A stretch of DNA of 38,276 bases from Lachnospiraceae bacterium (GCA_017962225.1 JAGCVT010000010.1:1-38276), one strand, 5' to 3'. Shown: positions 25,966 through 35,066, counted from the stretch's first letter. The notes: generated from the sequence alone by a model not told the origin. Numbers and translations are program-made.

Positions 25966-25997
25966 GTGGGGCGGTGATCGCATATACACCGCCCCAC
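25966..25997. repeat. GC-rich hairpin between tlyA and nadK
   Basis: GTGGGGCGGTG (25966-25976) and CACCGCCCCAC (25987-25997) form a perfect 11-bp stem with a 10-nt loop, far richer in G+C than its surroundings. There is no T run, so termination is unlikely. It lies inside an operon, a few nt after the tlyA stop and about 9 nt upstream of the nadK ribosome binding site. Confidence 0.85.
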
Positions 25998-26001
25998 TAA
26001 T

Positions 26002-26859
26002 CTACACACTGTGTTCAGCATGAGATTTATTTACAATATCATCAATCAACGAAGAATAGCCATCTAAATCACCAGAATAATCATATTCTTTGAATGATAG
26101 AGCTTTATCTTCATCAATACTATTATCGTCTATTTTCTTAATTAACAAAAGGTATTCGATATTGCCTTCAGGTCCTTTGATAGGTGAATAATCAAGGCCT
26201 TCAATACCAAAGCCAATTTTAAGGCAGAAGTCTATAACTTTTTCTATAACTTCTTTGTGTACTTCGGGATCGCGGACAACGCCTTTTTTGCCGACCTTTT
26301 CTTTGGTGGTTTCAAACTGGGGTTTGATTAAACATACCATCAAAGCATCTTTTTTTAAGAGGTTGTAGGCAGGGATAAGAATCTTGGTCAGTGATATGAA
26401 GGAAACATCGGTTGCGGCAAAGTCGATCTTTTCGGGGATTTCTTTGTCGGTAACGTATCTGAAATTGCATTTCTCCATGCATACGACACGCTTATCGTTA
26501 CGAAGTTTCCAGTCAAGCTGGCCGTGGCCTACGTCTACGCTGTAAACCTTTGATGCTCCGTTTTGAAGCATTACGTCGGTGAAACCGCCTGTGGATGCGC
26601 CGATGTCAAGGCAGGTATATCCGTCGAAATTCAAGTTAAATACAGTTACCGCTTTATCAAGCTTCAGTCCTCCGCGTGATACGTATTTTAAGGTTTCACC
26701 GCGGATTTCTAATTCAGCGTTTTCGTCAAAAAGAGAGCCTGCTTTATCTTCTTTCTGATTGTTGACATATACAATTCCACTCATTATTAAAGCTTTGGCT
26801 TTCTCTCTTGATGCAGCCAGACCTTTATTTACGAGTAATATATCAAGTCTCTCTTTCAC
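26002..26859 (-). CDS. tlyA: TlyA family rRNA (cytidine-2'-O)-methyltransferase / hemolysin-like protein
   Basis: This 285-residue protein has an N-terminal S4 RNA-binding domain (about 1-60, RLDILLVNKGLAASREKAK) and an FtsJ/RrmJ-type SAM methyltransferase fold. Its SAM site is CLDIGASTGGFTDVMLQNGA, followed by DVGHGQLDWKLR. Characterised TlyA proteins methylate rRNA cytidines; the hemolysin name is historical. The start is a GTG at 26859, 3 nt after dxs, with a weak ribosome site, suggesting coupling to dxs. The last 35 or so residues are acidic and probably disordered. The dxs-tlyA-nadK order is typical of Clostridia. Confidence 0.92.
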   Translation of the reverse strand: MKERLDILLVNKGLAASREKAKALIMSGIVYVNNQKEDKAGSLFDENAELEIRGETLKYVSRGGLKLDKAVTVFNLNFDGYTCLDIGASTGGFTDVMLQNGASKVYSVDVGHGQLDWKLRNDKRVVCMEKCNFRYVTDKEIPEKIDFAATDVSFISLTKILIPAYNLLKKDALMVCLIKPQFETTKEKVGKKGVVRDPEVHKEVIEKVIDFCLKIGFGIEGLDYSPIKGPEGNIEYLLLIKKIDDNSIDEDKALSFKEYDYSGDLDGYSSLIDDIVNKSHAEHSV

Positions 26860-26862
26860 GAA

Positions 26863-28728
26863 TTATGATAAACCTTCGCCTTCTTTTAATATCTTTTCAA
26901 CTATCGAATCACAATCGATTCCGATTTCTTTCTTTAGCAAATCAACATTTCCGTGCTCGACATACGTGTCGGGAATTGCAATTGACGTATGCTTGCAGAA
27001 ATGTCCGTCTCGTAAAAGAAATGCTCCGACTCTTTCCGAAAATCCGCCTGATAAAACATTCTCTTCCAATGTTACGATATGAGGGTGAGTAACGGATATT
27101 TCTTTTATCATTTCCTCATCAATGGGATTTACAAATCTTGCATTCATGATGGAAACGTTTTTGCCCATTTCTTTTAATCTGTCTCTTACTTCAACAGCTG
27201 TTTTAACCATGCTTCCGACAGCGATGAGGCAGATTCCGGACTCTCTGAAAATCCATTCGCCCTGAGCAAATTCTATGGGTGCCCTGAATTCCTGAAGACC
27301 GTCATAAGCTCTTCCTCTGGGGTATCTGATTGCTATCGGACCGTCATAATTAAGAGCAAATTTAATCATGTCGGAAAGTTCCCATTTATTCTTGGGAGCC
27401 ATTACGCACATGTTGGGAATGGATGAAAGGTATGATAAATCAAATATACCCTGATGTGTTTCGCCGTCGCTTCCGACCAATCCTGCTCTGTCGATACAGA
27501 ATACAACATGAAGATTCTGAATGCAGACATCGTGGATTAACTGGTCATATGCTCTCTGTAAGAAAGATGAATAAACGCATACAACGGGCTTGTATCCGCC
27601 CATGGCCATACCGGCGGCAAAAGTAACCGCATGCTCTTCAGCTATGCCGACATCGAAGAATCTGTCGGGATACATGCTCTTAAATCTTTTAAGACCTGTA
27701 CCGTCAGGCATCGCTGCAGTAATGGCAACGCATTTTGGATCACGCTCTCCCATTTTACACATAACGGTAGAGAAAACATCCGTGTAATCGGGAGACATTT
27801 TTTTATTCTTGGGCAGACCTGTTTCGATATCAAAGGGTTCTGCGCCGTGGAATCTTGCAGGATGTTTTTCCGCGGGCAGGAATCCTTTACCTTTTTTGGT
27901 GATGACATGAACGATAACGGGTGTCTTGCACCTTTTTGCTTCGTTAAAAGCACGAACCATTGCATTAATGTCATGACCATCCACAGGTCCGAGATATGTA
28001 AGACCCATTTCCTCGAAAAACATACCGGGAATAACGAAAGATTTAATGGAACTCTTAGCCTTCTGGATCTTATTGATCATATCGGCGCCCTTGGGCACTT
28101 TGGAAAGAGTATCTTTTACGCCTTCCTTTAAATCCAGGTATCCTTCCTTGGTTCTTAAATTGTTTAAATACATGCTGACACCGCCGACATTTTCTGATAT
28201 CGACATATTGTTATCGTTTAAAACAATAATCAGCTTTGTATTTGCCTTGCCTGCATTATTAAGCGCTTCATAAGCCATACCGCCTGTGAGCGCACCGTCA
28301 CCTATAACGGAAACAATGGTATTGTTCTCACCTTTCATGGTACGGGCCATAGCCATACCTAAGCCAGCCGAAATAGACGTGGATGAATGACCTGTATTAA
28401 ACGCATCACATTCACTTTCGCATGTCTTCGGGAAGCCTGCCATTCCGCCATATTTACGCAAGGTGGCAAAACCCTCTCTTCTGCCTGTTAAAATCTTATG
28501 AGTATAACTCTGATGTCCGACATCCCAGATAATCTTGTCTTCAGGAAGATCAAGCACTAAATGAAGAGCCATTGTAAGCTCTACGGTACCTAAGTTAGCG
28601 CCCAAATGGCCGCCCGTTTCGGATATCGATTCAATCAAGAATTCCCTGATTTCGTCAGCCAGATCATAAAGATGGTTCTTGCTTATTTTCTTTATGTCAT
28701 TAGGTTTGTTTATCTTTTCAATGTACAT
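26863..28728 (-). CDS. dxs: 1-deoxy-D-xylulose-5-phosphate synthase
   Basis: This 621-residue thiamine diphosphate enzyme condenses pyruvate and glyceraldehyde 3-phosphate in the first step of the MEP isoprenoid pathway. Landmarks are GHQSYTHKILTGR, the ThDP motif GDGALTGGMAYEALNNAG...NDN, the catalytic Glu in GIAEEHAVTFAAGMA, and IDRAGLVGSDGETHQG. The transketolase C-terminal domain is complete. It lies 21 nt after ispA and 3 nt before tlyA, linking precursor supply and polyprenyl synthesis in one transcript. Confidence 0.97.
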   Translation of the reverse strand: MYIEKINKPNDIKKISKNHLYDLADEIREFLIESISETGGHLGANLGTVELTMALHLVLDLPEDKIIWDVGHQSYTHKILTGRREGFATLRKYGGMAGFPKTCESECDAFNTGHSSTSISAGLGMAMARTMKGENNTIVSVIGDGALTGGMAYEALNNAGKANTKLIIVLNDNNMSISENVGGVSMYLNNLRTKEGYLDLKEGVKDTLSKVPKGADMINKIQKAKSSIKSFVIPGMFFEEMGLTYLGPVDGHDINAMVRAFNEAKRCKTPVIVHVITKKGKGFLPAEKHPARFHGAEPFDIETGLPKNKKMSPDYTDVFSTVMCKMGERDPKCVAITAAMPDGTGLKRFKSMYPDRFFDVGIAEEHAVTFAAGMAMGGYKPVVCVYSSFLQRAYDQLIHDVCIQNLHVVFCIDRAGLVGSDGETHQGIFDLSYLSSIPNMCVMAPKNKWELSDMIKFALNYDGPIAIRYPRGRAYDGLQEFRAPIEFAQGEWIFRESGICLIAVGSMVKTAVEVRDRLKEMGKNVSIMNARFVNPIDEEMIKEISVTHPHIVTLEENVLSGGFSERVGAFLLRDGHFCKHTSIAIPDTYVEHGNVDLLKKEIGIDCDSIVEKILKEGEGLS

Positions 28729-28749
28729 TTTTACTACCGGGTAAATTAT

Positions 28750-29658
28750 TTATTTTTCTCTGTTTACGAGATATTCAATCAAGTCAGAAAGGAAGTTTTC
28801 TTTGCCTGCTATACCGACAACAATATCTTTTGCTTCTTTGGAAAGATTTTCAAGATCTTTCTGGCTTTCTTCAAGACCTTTAATCTTAACGTATGTGGTC
28901 TTGTCGTTCTTTTCGTCGCTACCGACACTCTTGCCTAATTTAATCGAGTCACCGATTACATCAAGAATATCATCTCTTATCTGAAATGCAAGTCCGGTGT
29001 TATCTCCGACTTTTTCGATTTTGGCAATTTCATCATCGTCGGCGCCTGCCATAATTGCACCAATCATAAGCGATGCTTCAATAAGTGCGGCAGTTTTATG
29101 TTTATGTATAAAAAGAAGTGTATCAAGGTCCGTGTCGGATTTGTTTTCCATTAAAAGGTCAACCATCTGACCGCCGATCATGCCGTAAATTCCTGCTTTT
29201 TGTGCAAGCACCGAATTTGCGTATACCATTCTTCTTAAAACTATAATATCATCTTCTTCGTTCATTGCATTTGAGATGGTTTCAAATGCAAGATTTAAAA
29301 GACCGTCACCTGCAAGAATTGCAGTTGCTTCATCAAACATTTTATGATTTGTAGGTCTTCCTCTTCTGTAATCATCATTATCCATTGCAGGCAGATCGTC
29401 ATGAATCAGCGAATATGTGTGAATCATTTCGATAGCCGCCATAAAAGGAGAAATCTTGCTTAAATCTTCTCCTCCGAAAAGTCTGTAGCTCTCAAGCATG
29501 AATAAAGGTCTTATTCTTTTACCGCCTGAAATAAAGGAGTAATTCATGGATTCCGTAACACGTCTCTGAGGTCCTTCCTCAGCAGGCATATAAGGTTTCA
29601 TGATTCCGAATGTTTCGTTTACTTTTTGAATTAATAAATTAATAAAATCTTCTCTCAT
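28750..29658 (-). CDS. ispA: Polyprenyl synthetase (farnesyl/geranylgeranyl diphosphate synthase type)
   Basis: This 302-residue trans-prenyltransferase joins IPP to allylic diphosphates. The first aspartate-rich motif is SLIHDDLPAMDNDDYRRGRP and the second is AFQIRDDILDV. GGKRIRP binds substrate diphosphate. Length fits the short-chain (C15-C20) IspA group; chain length cannot be fixed by eye. The ATG is preceded by an unusual run of six G. It lies between xseB (44 nt upstream) and dxs, the standard clostridial order. Confidence 0.94.
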   Translation of the reverse strand: MREDFINLLIQKVNETFGIMKPYMPAEEGPQRRVTESMNYSFISGGKRIRPLFMLESYRLFGGEDLSKISPFMAAIEMIHTYSLIHDDLPAMDNDDYRRGRPTNHKMFDEATAILAGDGLLNLAFETISNAMNEEDDIIVLRRMVYANSVLAQKAGIYGMIGGQMVDLLMENKSDTDLDTLLFIHKHKTAALIEASLMIGAIMAGADDDEIAKIEKVGDNTGLAFQIRDDILDVIGDSIKLGKSVGSDEKNDKTTYVKIKGLEESQKDLENLSKEAKDIVVGIAGKENFLSDLIEYLVNREK

Positions 29659-29702
29659 ACACTTCAGCCCCCCATTAATTATTCATTCAAAATTCAAATT
29701 AT

Positions 29703-29921
29703 TTAAAAATCCGCATCATCAAAAGACGAAGTCGTTCCGTCAGGATTGATTTTGAGAACTTCTTTCTCAATCATGTCAATTTTATTCTTGCATTCTTCAA
29801 TCGCAACTTTGCCCTTTGTATATAAATCAAGAGCATCTTCGATTGCGATATCGTCTTTTTCAAGTTCTATTAAAATCTCTTCAACAGATTTGATTTTTTC
29901 ATCAATTGTTACAGCATCCAT
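29703..29921 (-). CDS. xseB: Exodeoxyribonuclease VII small subunit
   Basis: This 72-residue helical protein is XseB. It supports the XseA subunit in degrading single-stranded DNA to oligonucleotides. The family pattern is clear: KSVEEILIELEKDDIAIEDA followed by LDLYTKGKVAIEECKNKI. It starts 3 nt after xseA, with GGGG upstream inside the xseA end. Confidence 0.93.
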   Translation of the reverse strand: MDAVTIDEKIKSVEEILIELEKDDIAIEDALDLYTKGKVAIEECKNKIDMIEKEVLKINPDGTTSSFDDADF

Positions 29922-29924
29922 AAT

Positions 29925-31127
29925 TTACCCCTCTTTAACCACTTTCTCGATTGTAGCGAAAGCATATCCGTCTTTCATTGTAAGTTTAACCTTATCGTCT
30001 TTTAAAAGTCCGTCAACTCCGACAACTCTTTTACCCGAAGCATCCGTAACATACGCCATACCGGCTTTTAAACGCTCAAGAGGCGATACACCTTTTAATC
30101 TTTCGGATAAGGTTTCAAGCTCGGCTTTCTTTTCTTTTATGATCTTTTTAATCAGAAGGTCGAGTTTATTGTTATACGAATCTGCGATAAGTTTCTGCTT
30201 GTTTAATTTGTTAACCGGCGAGAGCGCGTTTAATTTGGTCTCGCATACAACCAGTTTATGACGCTTCTTTTCAAGAACTCTCTTAAAACTTTTATCAAGA
30301 GATACTTTTAAATCATCTATATCGGCTATGGTCTGTCTTATATCGGGTACAGCAAGCTCCGCAGCAGCCGAAGGTGTTGCTGCTCTTAAATCGGCGGTAA
30401 AGTCAGAAATCGTAAAATCAATTTCATGCCCTACTGCCGAAATAACAGGTATAGAACACTGGAATATTGCGTATGCGACTTCTTCTTCGTTAAAAGCCCA
30501 CAAATCTTCCAGGCTTCCTCCGCCGCGTCCGACTATAATTACATCCACATCGGCTTTCTCAAGCGTTTCTATGCCTTTTACGATGCTTTGAGAAGCTCCG
30601 TCGCCCTGAACAAGTGCAGGATATAAAATAAGTGATATGTAAGGGTTTCTTCTTTTAGAAACCGAAATGATATCTCTGATTGCAGCGCCAGTGGGAGCGG
30701 TTACTATTCCGACTGTTTTGGGAAACTTCGGAATCGGCTTTTTAAACTCCTGGTCAAACAAACCCTGTTCGGCCAGTCTCTGCTTTAATTCCTCAAATTT
30801 CTTTGTTAAATCTCCGACGCCTTCATATTCAACCTTTGTAACGTTAAAAGTTACGCTGCCGTTTGGCACGTAATTGGATATGCTGCCGGAAGCCACTATC
30901 TTGTCTCCGTCTTTTAAGGCTATATTAAGTTTTTGAGCGGATTGACGGAAGATGGCGCACGAAATGGCAGATTTATCGTCTTTCAACGTAAAATAAATAT
31001 GTCCCGATGTATGGAATTTCAAATTGCTTATCTCTCCCGAAACAGAAACATCGGATAAAAGATAATCTTCATGGAACATATTGTGAATATATGTATTAAC
31101 CTGAAAAACCGAATATATAGTTTTCAT
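29925..31127 (-). CDS. xseA: Exodeoxyribonuclease VII large subunit
   Basis: This 400-residue catalytic subunit of exonuclease VII has an N-terminal OB-fold (about 1-100, VSVSGEISNLKFHTSGHIYF), a catalytic core (GIVTAPTGAAIRDI; VGRGGGSLEDLWAFNEE; SAVGHEIDFTISDF) and a coiled-coil C-terminus. I use ATG 31127, whose first base is the last base of the nusB TGA stop region (TGATG), rather than the TTG one codon upstream. The overlap implies translational coupling with nusB. Confidence 0.95.
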   Translation of the reverse strand: MKTIYSVFQVNTYIHNMFHEDYLLSDVSVSGEISNLKFHTSGHIYFTLKDDKSAISCAIFRQSAQKLNIALKDGDKIVASGSISNYVPNGSVTFNVTKVEYEGVGDLTKKFEELKQRLAEQGLFDQEFKKPIPKFPKTVGIVTAPTGAAIRDIISVSKRRNPYISLILYPALVQGDGASQSIVKGIETLEKADVDVIIVGRGGGSLEDLWAFNEEEVAYAIFQCSIPVISAVGHEIDFTISDFTADLRAATPSAAAELAVPDIRQTIADIDDLKVSLDKSFKRVLEKKRHKLVVCETKLNALSPVNKLNKQKLIADSYNNKLDLLIKKIIKEKKAELETLSERLKGVSPLERLKAGMAYVTDASGKRVVGVDGLLKDDKVKLTMKDGYAFATIEKVVKEG

Positions 31128-31582
31128 CAAGCAAACCTGGCAAGAATACCGTTAACAAATGCGTATGAATCCTGAGGTCCGAATTTTTTGGATAATTCTA
31201 CAGCCTCGTTAATAGCTACTGAGGTCGGAATATTGTCATCGTAAACTATTTCATATACGGCAAGTCTTAAAAGAGCGAGTTCGACTTTTCCGATACGATC
31301 AATCGTCCAGCCTTTTGAAACTTCTGAAATTCTTTTATCAATATCATCAAGCTTGTCAATTATATCAACATATCTTGCTACTATTCTTCTTCTGTCTTCT
31401 TCGTTTACGGATTCCTTTAACGAAGTAAGGCTTTCGGGAGCCGCATCGTCATCCTCTTTGTCTTCAAAAGGGAACGGTGCATCAAAATAGAGAAGAAGTT
31501 CGTCTCCTAACTCTTTCTTCTCATAGAAATCAGACATAAATAACAGTTTAAAAGTAAATTCACGTTCTGTTTTTCTGTTCAT
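31127..31582 (-). CDS. nusB: Transcription antitermination factor NusB
   Basis: This 151-residue all-helical protein binds boxA RNA with S10 and supports antitermination on rRNA operons. Family features are the N-terminal REFTFKLLFMSDFYE, and the C-terminal ELALLRLAVYEIVYDDNIPT and INEAVELSKKFGPQDSYAFVNGIL. AAGGA lies 6 nt before the ATG. It follows the Asp23 gene by 9 nt and overlaps xseA. Confidence 0.96.
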   Translation of the reverse strand: MNRKTEREFTFKLLFMSDFYEKKELGDELLLYFDAPFPFEDKEDDDAAPESLTSLKESVNEEDRRRIVARYVDIIDKLDDIDKRISEVSKGWTIDRIGKVELALLRLAVYEIVYDDNIPTSVAINEAVELSKKFGPQDSYAFVNGILARFA

Positions 31583-31591
31583 ATTTATTCC

Positions 31592-31939
31592 TTACGACAT
31601 GCTTACAGAAGCAATTCTGACATTTACATCGCTGACTTCAAGACCTGTCATTGTTTCAATTGCGGTCTTAACCGAATTCTGAACCTTGGGACAGATTTCG
31701 GGAACCTGATATCCGTAAAGAATACCTATAGCCATATCAACACTGCAGGTTTTGCCTTTAATATCAACCTTTATGCCTCTGGTAAGTCTTCTTAAATTAA
31801 TTTTCAAAGAAACATTCTTTTTATCCTGTAAAGGAGTAACGCCCTCAACATCCTGTGATGCAAGTGCTGCAATAAGAGGTACTACATCTGTTGCGATACG
31901 AACAGAACCGATTTTTTCGTTATTGTTAACTGTGCTCAT
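31592..31939 (-). CDS. Asp23/Gls24 family envelope stress response protein
   Basis: This 115-residue protein is an Asp23/Gls24 (DUF322) family member, cell-envelope-associated proteins linked to alkaline or envelope stress; the molecular role is not settled. Features are GSVRIATDVVPLIAALASQD, DKKNVSLKINLRRLTRGIKV and VQNSVKTAIETMTGLEVSDV. I use ATG 31939 with GGAGG 6 nt upstream; a longer in-frame extension to 31990 runs through the leader. It is the first gene of the nine-gene operon. In spore-formers the spoIIIAA-AH genes usually precede it; here they do not. Confidence 0.92.
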   Translation of the reverse strand: MSTVNNNEKIGSVRIATDVVPLIAALASQDVEGVTPLQDKKNVSLKINLRRLTRGIKVDIKGKTCSVDMAIGILYGYQVPEICPKVQNSVKTAIETMTGLEVSDVNVRIASVSMS

Positions 31940-31970
31940 TTTTAACCTCCATAAAAGGGCCTTCAAAACA

Positions 31971-31994
31971 GCATATGGAAAAATCTTCATATGC
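31971..31994. promoter_or_regulatory. Dyad at the transcription start of the asp23-nusB operon
   Basis: GCATATG (31971-31977) and CATATGC (31988-31994) form a perfect 7-bp inverted repeat with a 10-bp spacer. It begins 6 bp after the -10, so it covers about +1 to +24. It could be an operator or a 5'-end hairpin. Confidence 0.45.
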
Positions 31995-32000
31995 CTTTAT

Positions 32001-32029
32001 ATTTTAACACAAAACAGTATTTGCCACAA
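32001..32029 (-). promoter_or_regulatory. Sigma-A type promoter of the asp23-nusB-xseAB-ispA-dxs-tlyA-nadK-recN operon
   Basis: On the minus strand TTGTGG (32024-32029) and TAAAAT (32001-32006) are 17 bp apart. It lies between the transglutaminase-like gene and the Asp23 gene. Confidence 0.65.
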
Positions 32030-32049
32030 GTCACATTACTGTCCGCTTA

Positions 32050-33423
32050 TTACCTTAAGGGGAACGAATAAATATTTAAATCTTTATTCTGCATATATGT
32101 AACGCTCTCTTTGTCGCTGGATAAATAATCAAAAATATGATTCTCCACCAGGAGATATTCGCCTAACCTGTCATAAACTTCGGAATCGGAACATTTAAGT
32201 TCAACGGAAGCTCTTCCCTCAGTCTTGGCTTTATTGAATGCATTTTCAAGTTGGATCATGTCAATGCCTTCAAAATAAAGACCTTCTTTTACGTAATAAT
32301 TGTCTGTCATACTGTTGCACGGAGGAAGCGGCGTAAAATTATCTATTACATGCGTAAGCTGAAGTTCGCTCGTGGTAATATTCAGATAATCATAATTAAT
32401 GCCGCCCGAACTAAGGCTCATCGAGTTTTCAAGGTATGAGGAATCGCCCCAAGTACAGTCAATGTAATAATACTGGCCATTGCATTTGACCATATTCCAT
32501 GCATGGCCTTCGTTAGCACCTACATATCCGACAACAAGAGTACTCTGAATGCCAAGCTGTGAAGAAAGATACTGGAACGCTTTCGCATAGCCCTGGCAGA
32601 CGGATTTCCCGAAAAGAAATACGGATAAAATATTCTGATTCTCTCTTGAATCAACATCGTATTCGGTGTTTAAAATAACAAATTCGTATGTATATTTAAT
32701 TTTGGTATAATCGTCCGTATTCTGATTTATGCCTTTAAGGAACACATCTCTGTAAGCTTCAATATTCTTGTTGCACTCAAGCACATCATCTCGAGATACG
32801 GTGTATGCAGGCGTAAAATCTATTTTTACGATTCGGTCATCGGATGTATATTTTGTATACATATATCCGTTCGTAAAATAAATTTCGGGATGATCGCCCA
32901 TTACACTGTTAAAAGCAAAATCAATATCATCGGGATTTATCGAGCAGATATAGAACGATTCGACATAATTGCTTAAAGCAATATAGATTTCAAGATAAAG
33001 CTGCTTTAACGAAGGATCGAGATTGTCATAATAAAACAAACCCTGACATTCGTTATTAGCTTCATTAATGTTTTTCGCATTAATGCCAAGGGCTATACGC
33101 TCTCCCCACTCTTCCTCGGAAAGACCGGCCTCAACTTTTAATTCTCCGATATCTGTAGGAATCACCTCATGCACATCGGAGATTTTGGACACATCATCCA
33201 TCTTGGCAACTTTTTCGGTCACTTCCATGTCAAAAAGACCCGAAGAAGAATCCGGTGAAGAAGGTTTTGTATATGCTACATTCTGGGCTGTTTTGTCAAA
33301 ATCAATATGATCGCTTATAAAAGAAGAATCTTTTTCAAGCTGTTTGTCAATAATTACCGACGCACCTATAAGCAAGGCAAGTGCAAGCACCAGAGCGCCG
33401 ATGATAAGATAGATTTTCTTCAT
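32050..33423 (-). CDS. Membrane-anchored transglutaminase-like cysteine protease/transferase
   Basis: This 457-residue protein has an N-terminal membrane anchor or signal (residues 4-25), a 60-residue spacer, a helical middle, and a transglutaminase-like core with the triad Cys276 (SVCQGYAKAF), His307 (EGHAWNMV) and Asp322 (IDCTWGD). It is predicted to act outside the membrane on proteins or peptides of the cell surface; cross-linking, hydrolysis and structural roles all occur in this superfamily. It lies 9 nt after prfC with a poor ribosome site. The protein at 35129-36325 looks like a relative that has lost the triad. Confidence 0.85.
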   Translation of the reverse strand: MKKIYLIIGALVLALALLIGASVIIDKQLEKDSSFISDHIDFDKTAQNVAYTKPSSPDSSSGLFDMEVTEKVAKMDDVSKISDVHEVIPTDIGELKVEAGLSEEEWGERIALGINAKNINEANNECQGLFYYDNLDPSLKQLYLEIYIALSNYVESFYICSINPDDIDFAFNSVMGDHPEIYFTNGYMYTKYTSDDRIVKIDFTPAYTVSRDDVLECNKNIEAYRDVFLKGINQNTDDYTKIKYTYEFVILNTEYDVDSRENQNILSVFLFGKSVCQGYAKAFQYLSSQLGIQSTLVVGYVGANEGHAWNMVKCNGQYYYIDCTWGDSSYLENSMSLSSGGINYDYLNITTSELQLTHVIDNFTPLPPCNSMTDNYYVKEGLYFEGIDMIQLENAFNKAKTEGRASVELKCSDSEVYDRLGEYLLVENHIFDYLSSDKESVTYMQNKDLNIYSFPLR

Positions 33424-33432
33424 AAAATAAAA

Positions 33433-35028
33433 TTAATTCTTTCCGAATTCCGACAATACCAGATCTTTGTTTCTGTCCTTTGTCATGCCTATGCTCCATT
33501 CGTTTACGAATAAAAGCAGAGGATTTCCTTTCATGTCCTTTACCTTTTTCATATCCGAAGTACCGGTCAGTTTTGCCACGTCTATCTCGTCTTTATTGTC
33601 AATCCACCTGATATGTTCGTAAGGCAGATTGTCCATTCTTATTTCAACATTGTATTCGTTTTCGAGTCTGTATTTTAAAACCTCAAACTGAAGCACGCCA
33701 ACCACGCCGACAATTATTTCTTCCATACCGGTGTTGAATTCCTGGAATACCTGAATCGCGCCTTCCTGGGCAATCTGGGTAATTCCCTTCATGAACTGTT
33801 TTCTCTTCATGGTATCCATCTGACGCACTCTCGCAAAGTGTTCGGGTGCAAATGTAGGAATGCCTTCGTAATTAAACTTGTTTGAAGCAACGGTTAAAGT
33901 ATCGCCGATAGAGAAAATTCCGGGATCGAATACACCGATAATATCTCCGGCATAAGCAGTATCAAGTATCTTTCTGTCATCCGCCATAATCTGCTGAGGC
34001 TGGGAAAGTCGCATGGATTTGCCGCCCTGCATATGATAAACTTCCTTGGATGCATCAAACTTACCTGAACAGATTCTCATAAAAGCAATTCTGTCACGGT
34101 GAGCTTTATTCATATTAGCCTGTATTTTAAATACAAAAGCAGAAAACTCGTTTTCAAGAGGGTCAATCATACCGATATCACTTTGTCTCGGAAGAGGATT
34201 TGTGGACATCGAAAGGAAATTATTTAAAAAGATTTCTACGCCGAAGTTGGTTAATGCAGAACCGAAAAATACAGGTGTAAGTTTTCCGTTCTGTACTTCC
34301 TTTAAATCAAACTCAGCAGCAGCACCGTCTAAAAGTTCAATCTCATCTGAAAGTTTGTTATATGCCTCTTCTCCGATTGCTTCTACAAGCGCATCTTTGG
34401 TAGACATATCAATCTCCCATGATTTACCTTCCTTTGTACCTTTTTCGGTATCGGAGAACATTACAACTTTTTCGTTATGTCTGTCATAAACTCCTTTAAA
34501 ACCTTTACCGGAACCAATCGGCCAGTTAACGGGACATGTTGCGATTCCGAGTTCGTTCTCAATCTGGTCGAGCAATTCAAATGTATCGAGTGCATCTCTG
34601 TCGAGTTTGTTTATAAAGGTGAAAATAGGAATGCCTCTCATACCGCAGACCTTAAAGAGCTTTCTTGTCTGCGCCTCAACACCTTTGGATGCATCTATAA
34701 CCATTACCGCAGAGTCTGCAGCCATAAGCGTTCTGTATGTATCTTCCGAGAAATCCTGGTGGCCCGGTGTATCAAGGATATTTACACAGTATCCGTAATA
34801 TTCAAACTGAAGTACCGAAGAAGTAACGGAAATACCTCTCTCCTTTTCAATTTCCATCCAGTCCGAAACCGCATGTCTTGCAGTAGCTTTACCTTTTACG
34901 CTTCCTGCCAAATTTATTGCTCCGCCGTATAAAAGAAATTTTTCGGTAAGCGTTGTTTTACCTGCATCGGGATGTGAAATAATCGCAAAGGTTCTTCTTC
35001 TTTGAATCTCTTTATCGTAATTGCCCAC
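33433..35028 (-). CDS. prfC: Peptide chain release factor 3
   Basis: This 531-residue translational GTPase recycles RF1/RF2 after peptide release. The G domain has SHPDAGKTTLTEK (G1), DTPGHQDFSEDTYR (G3) and FINKLDRD (G4), and RF3-specific RHAVSDWMEIEKERGISV (switch region). Domains II and III are complete. The start is a GTG at 35028 with a weak purine-rich ribosome site; the next residues lead into RRRTFAIISH as in other RF3 proteins. A promoter whose -10 lies in a palindrome is at 35074-35102. Confidence 0.96.
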   Translation of the reverse strand: MGNYDKEIQRRRTFAIISHPDAGKTTLTEKFLLYGGAINLAGSVKGKATARHAVSDWMEIEKERGISVTSSVLQFEYYGYCVNILDTPGHQDFSEDTYRTLMAADSAVMVIDASKGVEAQTRKLFKVCGMRGIPIFTFINKLDRDALDTFELLDQIENELGIATCPVNWPIGSGKGFKGVYDRHNEKVVMFSDTEKGTKEGKSWEIDMSTKDALVEAIGEEAYNKLSDEIELLDGAAAEFDLKEVQNGKLTPVFFGSALTNFGVEIFLNNFLSMSTNPLPRQSDIGMIDPLENEFSAFVFKIQANMNKAHRDRIAFMRICSGKFDASKEVYHMQGGKSMRLSQPQQIMADDRKILDTAYAGDIIGVFDPGIFSIGDTLTVASNKFNYEGIPTFAPEHFARVRQMDTMKRKQFMKGITQIAQEGAIQVFQEFNTGMEEIIVGVVGVLQFEVLKYRLENEYNVEIRMDNLPYEHIRWIDNKDEIDVAKLTGTSDMKKVKDMKGNPLLLFVNEWSIGMTKDRNKDLVLSEFGKN

Positions 35029-35066
35029 TTTGTTTCTCTCTTTCGTCTTTTTCCATAAAAATCATA

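Noticed and set aside
27631..28131. A 166-codon plus-strand open frame opposite dxs.
   Set aside because: It lies fully antisense to a strongly conserved gene and shows no protein-like motifs.
34477..34932. A 151-codon plus-strand open frame opposite prfC.
   Set aside because: It is a shadow of the prfC G-domain coding region, with no ribosome site.
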